From: UBA5336 sp964415675
Lineage (GTDB): Bacteria > Pseudomonadota > Alphaproteobacteria > Caulobacterales > Hyphomonadaceae
Length of the DNA stretch: 64,000 nucleotides
Direction of reading: 5' to 3'
Assembly (NCBI GenBank): GCA_964415675.1
Contig: CAYQBG010000012.1
Span: 1 to 64,000 of the forward strand
Positions 45,980 to 55,299 of this stretch are shown here, piece after piece; position 1 is the stretch's first letter; the number at the start of each line of letters is the position of its first letter. The notes below the pieces were generated by a model that ran no database searches, was not told where the DNA came from, and saw only the letters and a list, made by a program, of their open reading frames with translations. The translations under genes were made by a program, and so were the position numbers.

Positions 45980-47521
45980 TCAGGCAAAACTCTTGGCGAA
46001 CTCTTCGAGTGCATCCTTGATGCCGGACTCGATCTCGTCGGTCAGCGCCTTTTCCTCGGCGATCTTCGACAGGAGCGATTTCTTCTGTCCGCGCAGGAAG
46101 GTGAGAAGCTCGGCCTCGTAACGGGTCACATTGTCGACCGCAACGGTATCGAGATAGCCGCGCGTACCGGCATAAATCACGCAGACCTGCTCTTCCATCA
46201 GCAGCGGGGCGTATTGCGGCTGTTTGAGAAGCTCGGTCAGGCGCGCGCCGCGATCGAGCAGCTTCTGGGTCGCCGCATCGAGGTCGGAGCCGAATTTCGC
46301 AAAGGCGGCCATCTCGCGATACTGGGCCAGTTCACCCTTCATCGAGCCGGCAACCTTTTTCATCGCCTTGGTCTGGGCGGCCGAGCCGACGCGCGAGACT
46401 GACAAGCCGACATTCACGGCCGGGCGGATGCCCTGATAGAACAGGTCGGTTTCCAGGAAGATCTGGCCATCGGTGATCGAGATCACGTTCGTCGGAATGT
46501 AGGCCGACACGTCATTGGCCTGGGTCTCGATGATTGGCAGCGCGGTGAGCGAGCCGGCGCCATTATCTTCATTCATCTTCGCCGCGCGCTCAAGCAGACG
46601 CGAGTGAAGATAGAACACGTCACCCGGGAAGGCTTCGCGGCCCGGCGGGCGACGCAGCAGCAGCGACATTTGGCGATAAGCAACGGCCTGCTTGGACAGG
46701 TCATCATAGATGATCAGCGCGTGCATACCATTGTCGCGGAAATACTCGCCCATGGTGCAGGCGGTATAAGGCGCGATGTATTGCAGCGGCGCGGGCTCGG
46801 ACGCCGTGGCGGCGACCACGATCGTGTAATCCATGGCGCCGCGCTCTTCGAGTGTCTTGACGACCTGGGCGACAGTCGAGCGTTTCTGGCCGACAGCGAC
46901 ATAGACGCAATAGAGCTTCTCATTTTCGCTCCTGGCCGCCGCATTGGTTTCCTTCTGGTTCAGGATCGTGTCGATACAAACGGCGGTCTTGCCCGTCTGA
47001 CGATCGCCGATGACCAGCTCACGCTGGCCGCGACCGATCGGAATCATGCCATCAATGGCCTTGATGCCGGTCATCATGGGTTCGTGCACCGATTTGCGGG
47101 GAATAATGCCCGGCGCCTTCACATCCACGCGCTGGCGACCATCAATCTCTGCCTCGTCGAGCGGGCCCTTGCCGTCAATCGGGTTGCCCAGCGCATCGAC
47201 CACGCGGCCGAGAAGACCCTTGCCAACCGGAGCGGCGACAATCTCGTCCAGTCGCTTGACGGTGTCGCCTTCCTTGATCCCGGAGTCGTCGCCGAAGATC
47301 ACGACACCGACATTGTCGCTTTCCAGGTTCAGGGCCATGCCCTTCACACCGTTCTCGAACTCGACCATTTCGCCGGCCTGGACGCTGTCGAGGCCGTAAA
47401 CGCGAGCGATCCCGTCACCCACAGACAGGACCTGGCCGACGTCTGAGACTTCCGCCTCGACACCAAAATTTTCAATCTGGCGCTTCAGGATTCCAGAGAT
47501 TTCGGCTGCGCTGATGTCCAT
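45980..47521 (-). CDS. atpA: F1 ATP synthase subunit alpha
   Basis: 513 residues, the standard alpha length. The N-terminal IENFGVEAEVSDVGQVLSVGDGIARVYGL, in parts, Walker A GDRQTGKT (172-179), YAPYTACTMGEYFRDNG-type region (here YIAPYTACTMGEYFRDNG) and the arginine-finger region SVSRVGSAAQ are intact. It forms the non-catalytic nucleotide sites of the F1 hexamer. GGGAG precedes the ATG. It starts six bases after the atpH stop and is co-transcribed with it. Confidence 0.98.
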   Translation of the reverse strand: MDISAAEISGILKRQIENFGVEAEVSDVGQVLSVGDGIARVYGLDSVQAGEMVEFENGVKGMALNLESDNVGVVIFGDDSGIKEGDTVKRLDEIVAAPVGKGLLGRVVDALGNPIDGKGPLDEAEIDGRQRVDVKAPGIIPRKSVHEPMMTGIKAIDGMIPIGRGQRELVIGDRQTGKTAVCIDTILNQKETNAAARSENEKLYCVYVAVGQKRSTVAQVVKTLEERGAMDYTIVVAATASEPAPLQYIAPYTACTMGEYFRDNGMHALIIYDDLSKQAVAYRQMSLLLRRPPGREAFPGDVFYLHSRLLERAAKMNEDNGAGSLTALPIIETQANDVSAYIPTNVISITDGQIFLETDLFYQGIRPAVNVGLSVSRVGSAAQTKAMKKVAGSMKGELAQYREMAAFAKFGSDLDAATQKLLDRGARLTELLKQPQYAPLLMEEQVCVIYAGTRGYLDTVAVDNVTRYEAELLTFLRGQKKSLLSKIAEEKALTDEIESGIKDALEEFAKSFA

Positions 47522-47527
47522 CTGGGC

Positions 47528-48088
47528 TCACGCTCCCTTCATGGCGGTGTTCATACGATCGAGTTTGGCGGCGAGGCTGGCATCGACGAGTTTCGACCCG
47601 ATGCGCAGCTGGATGCCGCCGATGATGTCTTCATCAACGGTTTCAGTCAGTTCGACCTCTCCGCCGACAACCTTTGCAAGGATGCCCTGAATTCGTTCAC
47701 GTTGGGCGTCCGTCATCGGCTTTGCCGTGGTGACCACGGCGCGTTTGACGCCGCGTTGTCTGGCATAAATCTCATCGAAGGCAACCTGCACGCCGGGAAT
47801 TTCCCCGGAGCGCCCGTTCGCGGCGATCGTCCCGAGAAACTTCACCAGAAGCGGGCCAACGCCAACCGCCTCGGCCACCCCCGTCAGCGCGCCCACCTTC
47901 GCGTCGCGCGAAATTGCCGGCGTCCGGATCAGCCGGGACAACTCGTCATTGTCGCGCACGAGCGCCGCAAAACCGGCAAAGTCGCGATGAATATTGGCGA
48001 GCTGGCCGGAATCCTGGGCCAGTTCGAAGAGGGCGCCTGCGTAGCGCCGGGCCGCTTCACTGGCGGTGGAAATGGAGCCTTTGGCCAA
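47528..48088 (-). CDS. atpH: F1 ATP synthase subunit delta
   Basis: About 186 residues from a TTG at 48088, giving MAKGSISTASEAARRYAGALFELAQDSGQ. The delta pattern is clear: the opening RRYAGALFELA helix, VKFLGTIAANGRSGEIPGVQVAFDEIYARQRG and the C-terminal GGIQLRIGSKLVDASLAAKLDRM, in parts. It connects F1 to the peripheral stalk. No ATG fits the family start: the same frame is open back to an ATG at 48277, but that stretch is cysteine- and proline-rich and unlike any AtpH. The TTG start lacks a strong ribosome binding site, so the start is the weakest part of this call. Confidence 0.93.
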   Translation of the reverse strand: MAKGSISTASEAARRYAGALFELAQDSGQLANIHRDFAGFAALVRDNDELSRLIRTPAISRDAKVGALTGVAEAVGVGPLLVKFLGTIAANGRSGEIPGVQVAFDEIYARQRGVKRAVVTTAKPMTDAQRERIQGILAKVVGGEVELTETVDEDIIGGIQLRIGSKLVDASLAAKLDRMNTAMKGA

Positions 48089-48273
48089 AGCGCTGTCCGT
48101 CGGTTGGGGCGGAGTGCCCGGTTGAATGAAAGGCGCGGTCAGGCCGAGCGGCCCTTCTGCTGCGCAAATTCCGGCGGGGCTTAGCACCTGCCTTTCACTC
48201 TGACAACACAGGCAAAGGTCGCAGAATGCGGCGGATTGGCACGGGCTGAAGCTCAAAGCGCCTGCGCAGACCT
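48089..48273 (-). promoter_or_regulatory. leader and promoter region of the ATP synthase operon
   Basis: 185 bases between the priA stop and the atpH start. All five atp genes are read from here, so the operon promoter and a long untranslated leader are expected. The frame stays open through it, but codon character does not support coding. No palindrome or -35/-10 pair stands out. Confidence 0.4.
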
Positions 48274-50439
48274 TCACAGAAAGGAATACGGGTCGATATC
48301 GATGCTGACCCGCACGGATGCGGGCACCTTAAGTCGTGCGCGCCAGGCAGCCATATAGGCGCTGAGATCGACATCGCGCGGTGATTTGACCAGAAATCGC
48401 CTTCGGTGGCGCCCGCGCACCACGGCGATGGGGGCTTCGGCGGGGCCGTAGACCTCGATACCCTCCCCGTTTGGCGCGGCTTTCAGGATCGCAAGGCCTG
48501 CTTCCTGCACCGCCTCTGCACCCGGCGCGGACACGATGATCGCCGCCAGCCGGCCAAAGGGCGGCATGCCCATTTCGGCGCGCACATCGCGCTCAATCGC
48601 GAGAAACCCATCGCGGTCGCCATGTTCCAGCGCGATCATCGCCGGATTGTCAGGCCCGAAGGTCTGGATCAGGGCGCGGCCGGGCTTGTCGGCCCGCCCG
48701 GCCCGGCCCGCCACCTGGCTGAGCAGCTGGAAGGTCCGCTCTCCGGCGCGAAGGTCCCCGCCCTTGAGCCCGGAATCGGCATCGACCACGCCGACCAGCG
48801 TCAGGCCGGGAAAATTGTGCCCCTTGGCGACGATCTGCGTGCCGATCATGACATCGATCTCGCCGGCAGCCATCCGCTCGACAAGGCCGCGCGTGTCCTC
48901 GCCAGAACGGGCCGTGTCGGAGGAAAAGATCTCGATGCGCGCATCGGGCAGCAGCCGGCGGACCTCTTCGGCGATCCGTTCCACGCCCGGCCCGACCCCC
49001 ATCAGCGTGTTCTCCGCCCCGCAATGGGGACAGGCCGCAGGCTTGGGCATGGAATATCCCGTCAGGTGACAGACCAGTCGCCCGGTATAGCGATGCTCGG
49101 TCAGCCAGCTCTCTGTCCCGGGACTTTTCAGTTTCTCCCCGCAGGCCCGGCACAGGACCAGCGGGGCATAGCCGCGCCGGTTCAGGAACAGGAGCGTCTG
49201 CTCGCCGGCCGCATGGGTCTCGACCAGCGCCGAGGCAAGCGCCGGCGACAGCCATTGGCCCCTTTCCGGGGGCTCGGCGCGCAAGTCTATCAGTGAAATA
49301 TCCGGCAGGCGGGCTGCGCCCGGGCGGGCAGCCAGTTTCAGTAGCCTGTAGCGTCCGGTCTCTGCATTCACCGCCGATTCCAGCGCCGGCGTGGCCGAGG
49401 CGAGCACGATGGCGGCGCCGGCCAGCTTGGCGCGCATGACTGCCATGTCGCGCGCATGATAGGTCACGCCCTCTTCCTGCTTGTAGGAGGTGTCATGCTC
49501 CTCATCGACGATCACGAGTCGCAGCGCCCGGAAGGGCAGGAACAGCGCCGAGCGGGCGCCGATGACGATCCGGGCGCGGCCATGAGCGACCTCGCGCCAG
49601 GTGCGCCGGCGCGCCTTGTCGCTGAGCCCGGAATGCCAGGGCGCGGGCACAGCTCCAAACCGGGCTTCGAACCGTTCCAGCACAGCCTGTGTCAGCGCGA
49701 TCTCGGGCAGGAGAACCAGTATCTGGGCGTCGCCCGAGGCTTGCAGGGCCGCCGCGATAGCCTCGAAATAGACTTCCGTCTTGCCCGAACCTGTCACACC
49801 ATCCAGCAGGAAGGGGGCAAAACCGCCGGTCTCGACCCGGCTACGCAGCCGCCGGGCAGCCTCTTCCTGTTCACCCGACAGGGACAGCCCCGGCCGGCCC
49901 GGATCGGGCGCAGGAAAGGGCGCATCGACCAGGTGTTCGACCGGGCGCAACGCGCCGCATTCGACCAGCCCGCGCACCACGCCGGCCGACACACCCGCAT
50001 CTGCCGCAAGCACCGAAGCCGGGCGCGCCGGCCCTTGGCCAGCCACCGACAGCACCTTCGCACGCGCAGCGGTTGGGCGCGGCGGCGACGTGCCTGTCGG
50101 TTCGTAAAGGGTTTCGACCGGAGAGGGATGCAGCGCCCCGCGTGAGCGCAGAACCATGGCCAGGACCTGCCCGGGTGCGCAGGCATTGTAGCGGGCAGCG
50201 AAATCGACGAAACGCCGCAACTCCCCGGACATGGGCGGGACGTCGAAGACCTCGATGACCGGCTTGAGCGTGCGGCTCTCCTCCACCGGCCGGTCGATCA
50301 CATCCCAGACAATGCCGGTGCGCTCCTGCTTGCCAAGAGGCGCGCGCACATAACTGCCGGGACCCACGTCAATTCCGGCGGGAACCTCATAGTCAAACGG
50401 CTCGGGCAGCGGCAGCGGGAACAGGACGCGTACAAACAT
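48274..50439 (-). CDS. priA: primosomal replication restart helicase PriA
   Basis: 721-residue superfamily 2 helicase that reloads the replisome at stalled forks. The N-terminal DNA-binding domain starts FVRVLFPLPLPEPFDYEVP. Walker A is DGVTGSGKTEVY, the DEAH box is DEEHDTSYKQEEG, and the C-terminal helicase motifs (TQIVAKGHNFPGLTLVGVVDAD, QVAGRAGRADKPG) are complete. The zinc region reads CRACGEKLKSPGTESW then CHLTGYSMPKPAACPHCG (about 49020-49155). Two of the four CxxC pairs are broken compared with E. coli PriA. The ATG at 50439 gives the typical start. It is divergent from the GGDEF-EAL gene. Confidence 0.96.
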   Translation of the reverse strand: MFVRVLFPLPLPEPFDYEVPAGIDVGPGSYVRAPLGKQERTGIVWDVIDRPVEESRTLKPVIEVFDVPPMSGELRRFVDFAARYNACAPGQVLAMVLRSRGALHPSPVETLYEPTGTSPPRPTAARAKVLSVAGQGPARPASVLAADAGVSAGVVRGLVECGALRPVEHLVDAPFPAPDPGRPGLSLSGEQEEAARRLRSRVETGGFAPFLLDGVTGSGKTEVYFEAIAAALQASGDAQILVLLPEIALTQAVLERFEARFGAVPAPWHSGLSDKARRRTWREVAHGRARIVIGARSALFLPFRALRLVIVDEEHDTSYKQEEGVTYHARDMAVMRAKLAGAAIVLASATPALESAVNAETGRYRLLKLAARPGAARLPDISLIDLRAEPPERGQWLSPALASALVETHAAGEQTLLFLNRRGYAPLVLCRACGEKLKSPGTESWLTEHRYTGRLVCHLTGYSMPKPAACPHCGAENTLMGVGPGVERIAEEVRRLLPDARIEIFSSDTARSGEDTRGLVERMAAGEIDVMIGTQIVAKGHNFPGLTLVGVVDADSGLKGGDLRAGERTFQLLSQVAGRAGRADKPGRALIQTFGPDNPAMIALEHGDRDGFLAIERDVRAEMGMPPFGRLAAIIVSAPGAEAVQEAGLAILKAAPNGEGIEVYGPAEAPIAVVRGRHRRRFLVKSPRDVDLSAYMAAWRARLKVPASVRVSIDIDPYSFL

Positions 50440-50596
50440 CACCGACCCCTGTCTGGACCGTGCGGGCCGGCCATGCAATCGAAAGACGCTGGCGCACAGC
50501 CATCAGTGCGCCGAAATCGGTGAAATTCAATCAATCGGTTTTCGATCTTCTTCAAGCGCGATCCCTATGATTGCAGCAGGCAGGAGGAGGCGTTTC

Positions 50597-52144
50597 GTGC
50601 TCAGTATCAGGAATCGGACCGAAATGGCCGTCTTCGTCGTGCTGGCATCGCTGGCGGCGATGTCAAGCTCGTCCATCCTCGCCTCGGCCACATATGAGCT
50701 GTTCCGGCCCGTCACCGAACGGGCGAACCTGCTGCATATCATCTTCATCACGGCGCTGATTGCCGTGCCGATCGCCTTTCTCCTGGCCCTGCACTCGATG
50801 CGGATCACCCGCTACCAGAGCGAACTGGAAGACCTGGCCAATACAGATGCCCTGACCGGGCTGCACAATCGGCGCCGGTTCCTGGAGCTCCTCCCACAGG
50901 AAGGCGAAGACGCGCGGCGCACGGTTATCGCCTTTGTCGATCTCGACCGGTTCAAATCCATCAATGACCGGTTTGGCCATGCGGTTGGCGATGAGGTGTT
51001 CAAGACCGTCGCGGGCCGGCTGCAGGCCTTCCGGCCAGCCCTGAGCGCAGCGCGCCTTGGCGGGGATGAATTCGCGCTGATGATCGATGAGGGCGACCTG
51101 GCAAGCGATCCGGCCAGTATTGTCGCCCCCGTGCGCCGGGAAATCTGCCGGCCTGTCGATACATCCACCGGGCGGATTTCCGTCGGTGCCTCGATTGGTC
51201 TGGCGGTGTTTCCCGATGATGCGGCGACACCAAGCGAACTCTTGCGGGCCGCCGACCGCGCCATGCTGCGGGCGAAGGCAGGAGGCGGCGGCATTTGCCG
51301 ATTCACGGCCAGTCTCGACGCCGAAGCGACGGATGAGCAGGAAATCGAAGCACGCCTGCGCACCGTCATCACCTCGCGCGGGATCACGCCGGCCTACCAA
51401 CCGGTCATATGCACGGCCACCCGGGCGGTTGTCGGCCATGAAGTTCTTGCCCGCTGGACCGCCGAAGCCCGCGGCGATGCGCCATCTCCGGGCCGTTTCA
51501 TTCCCATTGCCGAGCGCGTGGGCCTGATTGACGAACTTTTCTGGAGCCTGCTGGAACAGGTCCTGTCGGGCCCGGCCGCGCGTGCACCTGACGGCGTCAT
51601 TGCGCTCAATGTCTCGCCGAACCAGTTGCACCATGACAATTTCGCCGACCGCCTGGCCACGCAGCTGGTGCGACACAAATACGATCCGTCCCGGCTGGAG
51701 CTGGAAGTCACCGAAACGGCCATGTTCCGCGACATGGAGACCGGGATCGATGTGCTGCGCCGGATCGCGGAGCGCGGCGTCTCGATATCGCTCGACGATT
51801 TCGGGACCGGCCATTCCTCGCTGTCACTGGTGCGCCAATTGCCGCTGACCAAGCTCAAAATCGACAAATCCTTCATCAGCCCGCTGATCTGGTCCAGCCA
51901 TAGCGAGAGCATTGTCTCGGCCACTGTCTCCTTGTGCCAGGCGCTTGGCCTGAAGACCTGCGCAGAAGGTGTTGAGGATGAGCGCACCTTCCTGCGGCTG
52001 CAGGAACTTGGCTGCGACTATGTTCAGGGTTTCCATCTCGGCCGGCCCAACCCGGTGCCAGCCGCCTGCGATGCCCCGGCACAAAAAGAAGCCCTCAAAG
52101 CGGTGGCGGCTAAGACGGCCGTACTGGCCCGCAAGCTCGCCTGA
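50597..52144 (+). CDS. membrane GGDEF-EAL cyclic di-GMP enzyme
   Basis: 515 residues from a GTG with GGAGG six bases upstream; the in-frame ATG at 50567 has none. Two N-terminal membrane helices (about 10-30 and 48-66) precede a GGDEF domain with an intact GGDEF (155-159) and no RxxD inhibitory site. An EAL domain follows, with the signature as HEVLARW (E282). Catalytic residues appear intact: Asn in ALNVSPNQ, Glu in LEVTET, Asp pair in SLDDFGTGHSS, Lys in KLKIDKSF, Glu in CAEGVED and Gln in YVQGFHLG. It could make or break c-di-GMP; the net direction is not predictable. Confidence 0.92.
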   Translation: MLSIRNRTEMAVFVVLASLAAMSSSSILASATYELFRPVTERANLLHIIFITALIAVPIAFLLALHSMRITRYQSELEDLANTDALTGLHNRRRFLELLPQEGEDARRTVIAFVDLDRFKSINDRFGHAVGDEVFKTVAGRLQAFRPALSAARLGGDEFALMIDEGDLASDPASIVAPVRREICRPVDTSTGRISVGASIGLAVFPDDAATPSELLRAADRAMLRAKAGGGGICRFTASLDAEATDEQEIEARLRTVITSRGITPAYQPVICTATRAVVGHEVLARWTAEARGDAPSPGRFIPIAERVGLIDELFWSLLEQVLSGPAARAPDGVIALNVSPNQLHHDNFADRLATQLVRHKYDPSRLELEVTETAMFRDMETGIDVLRRIAERGVSISLDDFGTGHSSLSLVRQLPLTKLKIDKSFISPLIWSSHSESIVSATVSLCQALGLKTCAEGVEDERTFLRLQELGCDYVQGFHLGRPNPVPAACDAPAQKEALKAVAAKTAVLARKLA

Positions 52145-52177
52145 CGCAGCGCAAAGTCCCAACTTAGGTCGTGCTTT

Positions 52178-53071
52178 ATGCTGCCTGGCCCTGTATCTGC
52201 CGGCGCCATGACAGCTGCTTCCAGTCTGCCCATCCTGCTCGGACTGTTCTCCGCCATCACCGTCGCGGTGGCCAATTTCGCCATCAAACGGGGCGGCGAT
52301 GTCCTGACAGCGCGGATGATCATGTCGATCGCGATGGGACTGACCATGCTCCCCTTCGCACCCTTCGTGCCCGCCCCGCCCCTTTCGATGTGGCCGGCCA
52401 TGGCCATCGCTGTCGGCGTGCACTGGATCTACCAGTTTTCGATGGTCAGGGCGCTGCATCGCGGCGGGCTATCACTTGTCTTTCCGGTCATGCGCGGCCT
52501 GTCGCCGGTCATGACGGCGCTGCTCGCCATTCTTGTGCTGGACGAGCATCTCGCTCCGGTCGCGATTGTCGGCCTGCTCATAGCCTCGGTCGCGCTGCTG
52601 GTCTTTGCCCTGCCCGGCCGGGCTTCGCCGGTCCAGCAGAAACTCGATCGCGCGGCCCTTGTCTGGGCGGTGATCACAGCCGCCGGGATCGGGCTTTATT
52701 CTGTCGTCGATGCACGGGTGGCGCGCGAGATGCCGCACACCGGCACATTCGTGGTCTGGCTGTTCCTGCTCGACTGGATCGGGGTCACGGCAGTGACCCT
52801 GTGGACCCGGCGCGGCGCGCTGGTCAAACGCATCCGCCCGCAGCTGAAAGCCGGGCTCTGGGGCGGATTTGCCGGCAGCCTCTCCTATGCCGCCGCCATC
52901 TATGCCTTCACCATGACCGATGCAGCCCTCGTCACCGCCATGCGCGAAACCTCGGTCGTGTTCGCAGCCCTGCTGGGCTGGCTGTTTCTCAAGGAGGGGT
53001 TCGGTGCGCGGCGCACATTGGCGGCCGCAACGCTGGCGGGCGGACTGGTGCTGATGCAGTTTGGCAGTTAA
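52178..53071 (+). CDS. EamA/DMT-family membrane transporter
   Basis: 297 residues with about ten hydrophobic helices arranged as two five-helix EamA halves, the drug/metabolite transporter pattern. The first half includes GLFSAITVAVANFAIKRGG and the second LWGGFAGSLSYAAAIYAFTMTDAALVTAMRETSVVFAALLGWLFLKEGFG, in parts, with the family ending KEGFGARRTLAAATLAGGLVLM. It would export a small metabolite; the substrate is unknown. In-frame ATGs exist at 52178 and 52208. The flippase gene starts 36 bases after its stop, so they may be co-transcribed. Confidence 0.86.
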   Translation: MLPGPVSAGAMTAASSLPILLGLFSAITVAVANFAIKRGGDVLTARMIMSIAMGLTMLPFAPFVPAPPLSMWPAMAIAVGVHWIYQFSMVRALHRGGLSLVFPVMRGLSPVMTALLAILVLDEHLAPVAIVGLLIASVALLVFALPGRASPVQQKLDRAALVWAVITAAGIGLYSVVDARVAREMPHTGTFVVWLFLLDWIGVTAVTLWTRRGALVKRIRPQLKAGLWGGFAGSLSYAAAIYAFTMTDAALVTAMRETSVVFAALLGWLFLKEGFGARRTLAAATLAGGLVLMQFGS

Positions 53072-53107
53072 CCGTATGCTCGCAGGCTCTGGTTTAGGAC
53101 AGCTGCC

Positions 53108-54562
53108 ATGAAACTGACCCGACACCTTGCCGGCTATGCGCCTGTCAATATCGCCAGTGGCCTGGCCGCCTTTGGCGGGGTCTATGTCTTTACCCGCCTG
53201 CTCGGACCGGCGGAATATGGCCGTTATGCGCTGTGCCTGTCGATCATGGCGCTTGTGCACACGCTGACGCTGACCTGGGTCGAGGCGGCGAATTTCCGGT
53301 TTCATGCGCAGGCTTCGGCGAAACACCGGCTGGCAGACCATTTCGCCACCGGAATCGGCCTTGTCTGGCGCTCATTGCTGGCGGCGATGCTGGTCTGGGC
53401 GGTCTTGTTCCTCCTTCTTCGCAACCAGCCAGGCTATCTCGCCATCCTGCCCTGGCTTGTCACTTTGATGCCGCTGTCGACGGTGGTGAAATTCGCCCTG
53501 GAGGCCCACCGCGCCGGCCAGAATGTCGCCCGTTTCGCGGCGGTCCAGACCTGCCAGACGCTGATCGCTTTTGCGCTCGGGGCGCTGCTGGCCTGGCAGA
53601 CCGGACTGGGGCCCGCCGCGCCCTTTGCCGGACTGGTCGCGGCGGCTGCACTGTTTGGCGTCATGGAGACGGGGTTCATCTTCAGATCGGCGCGCGGTGG
53701 GCACGCCGACAGGGCGAGCCGGCGCGCCTGGGCCGCTTACGGCCTGCCGATTGCCGCCGCGCTGGCGCTCGATATCCTCCTTTCAGCAGCTGACAGGTTC
53801 CTGATCGCGGCTTTTCTCGGAGAGGCCGCTGTCGGCGCCTATGCAGCCGGCTATGGCGTGGCGGACAAGACGGTTCTGCTGATCTGCGCCTGGGCGGCCA
53901 TGGCCGGCGCGCCGCTGATGATGGCCGCCTATGAGGCAGACGGGCCGCAGACGGCCGCCAAGGAAGGCCGGGGGCTGATTCGCACGCTGCTCCTGTTCGG
54001 AATGCCGGCGGCCGCCGGGCTGGCGCTTGTCGCAGATCCGCTGGCGCGCGCCATGATCGGCGAAGACCTGCGCGAGGCGGCACGTCCGATCATCCCCTGG
54101 ATCGCTGTGGCCGGCCTGCTTAACGGCCTTCTCATCCATTATGCGAGTGAAGCCTTCCAGCTGGCGCGGCGTACCGGGCTTCGCGCCTTGCTGATGATAT
54201 GTCCAGCGGGGCTGAATATCGCGCTCAACCTCTTCCTGCTGCCGATGCTTGGCCTGATGGGCGCGGTCTATGCCACGGTGATCAGCTATGGCGCAGGGGT
54301 GGTCCTGCTCGCACTGGTCGGGCGCCGGCTCGTCCCGCTCGCCTGGCCGCTCGTGGACGCAGCGAAGATCGCGCTGGCCTGCCTCGCCATGTGGCCGGTC
54401 ATCGCGATAATACCCGCCATGCCCGCCTGGCCGGAACTCGCCGCGAAGGCGCTGGCCGGCGGAACGGTTTATGGGTTTGTTGCCATCGCCCTTGACGCGG
54501 GCGGCGCGCGCAGCTTCCTGAAATCACTTCGCCGCTCATCCGCAAGCGGCGTGAATGCGTAA
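53108..54562 (+). CDS. polysaccharide flippase, MOP/Wzx-like
   Basis: 484 residues with about twelve to fourteen membrane helices. The opening APVNIASGLAAFGGVYVFTRLLGPAEYGRYAL is typical of O-antigen/exopolysaccharide flippases of the MOP exporter superfamily, which move lipid-linked sugar repeats across the inner membrane. The middle region LSAADRFLIAAFLGEAAVGAYAAGYGVADK is another hallmark. No glycosyltransferase genes are adjacent, so the polysaccharide is unknown. The yciB-like gene begins eight bases after its stop. AGGAC lies near the ATG. Confidence 0.88.
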   Translation: MKLTRHLAGYAPVNIASGLAAFGGVYVFTRLLGPAEYGRYALCLSIMALVHTLTLTWVEAANFRFHAQASAKHRLADHFATGIGLVWRSLLAAMLVWAVLFLLLRNQPGYLAILPWLVTLMPLSTVVKFALEAHRAGQNVARFAAVQTCQTLIAFALGALLAWQTGLGPAAPFAGLVAAAALFGVMETGFIFRSARGGHADRASRRAWAAYGLPIAAALALDILLSAADRFLIAAFLGEAAVGAYAAGYGVADKTVLLICAWAAMAGAPLMMAAYEADGPQTAAKEGRGLIRTLLLFGMPAAAGLALVADPLARAMIGEDLREAARPIIPWIAVAGLLNGLLIHYASEAFQLARRTGLRALLMICPAGLNIALNLFLLPMLGLMGAVYATVISYGAGVVLLALVGRRLVPLAWPLVDAAKIALACLAMWPVIAIIPAMPAWPELAAKALAGGTVYGFVAIALDAGGARSFLKSLRRSSASGVNA

Positions 54563-54570
54563 GGCAGGAC

Positions 54571-55299
54571 ATGACCGATAAAAACGCCGATCTCGGCACC
54601 GCCGCAGACAGGGCCAACCAGATATGGGGTGATCTTATCCCCGTGATCGGCTTTGTCCTTGTCTATAATCTGTTGCGCTTCATTGATGTCGGCGTGCCGC
54701 TGCTGAGCAAGGAAAATGCGCTCTACTGGGCGACGGGAGTGCTGATCGTCCTGTCAGTCGGTGTGGTCGGGCTGAAACTGATCAAGGGGCAGAAAATACC
54801 GCCCTTCCTGATTGTCAGCTCCCTGATTGTCGGCGGGTTTGGCACACTCGGCATCCTGCTTCAGGACAAATCCTTCATCTATATCAAGCCGACGATCCAG
54901 AACCTGTTCCTGGCTGCGATCATCTTTGGCGGCTTCGCAATGGGACGGAATGTCTGGCGGGCCATGTTCAAGGAAGTGTTTGATCTTCCGACCCGCGCCT
55001 GGAACACGCTGGCCACCCGCTGGGGACTGCTCTTCATTGCGATGGCTGGATGGAACGAGTTTCTGTGGCGCTATTATGCGCCCGGTTTCGAAAATCCCCT
55101 GGTCTTCGCGGGCCTGACCATTGCGCCGGCAGGCAGTTACGAGTTTTTCGGCCTGACCTTTGGCGCGCGCAATGCCGAGGATGTCTGGGCGAACTGGAAG
55201 CTCGGCAATATGGTCATCGTCTTCCTGTTCGGCCTGGCAAATGTGCCCTATACGCTGAAACATCTCGGAAAAGGCGAGAAGGCGGCTGCTGACGCCTAG
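54571..55299 (+). CDS. yciB: inner membrane-spanning protein YciB/IspZ (septation protein A family)
   Basis: 242 residues with five to six membrane helices. The family pattern is clear: IPVIGFVLVYNLLRFIDV, FLIVSSLIVGGFGTLGILLQDKSFIYIKPTIQNLFLA in parts, then TRAWNTLATRWGLLFIAMAGWNEFLWR. YciB helps maintain cell envelope integrity and is linked to peptidoglycan synthesis and septation in enterobacteria and Shigella. Length is longer than E. coli YciB (~180) owing to an added segment near the end (NAEDVWANWKLGNMVI). It is coupled to the flippase and overlaps the convergent Nudix stop by four bases (CTAG). Confidence 0.88.
   Translation: MTDKNADLGTAADRANQIWGDLIPVIGFVLVYNLLRFIDVGVPLLSKENALYWATGVLIVLSVGVVGLKLIKGQKIPPFLIVSSLIVGGFGTLGILLQDKSFIYIKPTIQNLFLAAIIFGGFAMGRNVWRAMFKEVFDLPTRAWNTLATRWGLLFIAMAGWNEFLWRYYAPGFENPLVFAGLTIAPAGSYEFFGLTFGARNAEDVWANWKLGNMVIVFLFGLANVPYTLKHLGKGEKAAADA

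Noticed and set aside
46604..47446. Plus-strand open frame opposite atpA
   Set aside because: Antisense shadow of a highly conserved gene, with no ribosome binding site or domain.
48089..48277. ATG at 48277 as the atpH start
   Set aside because: It would add 63 residues rich in Cys, Pro and Ser that no AtpH has; the frame is open by chance in GC-rich DNA.
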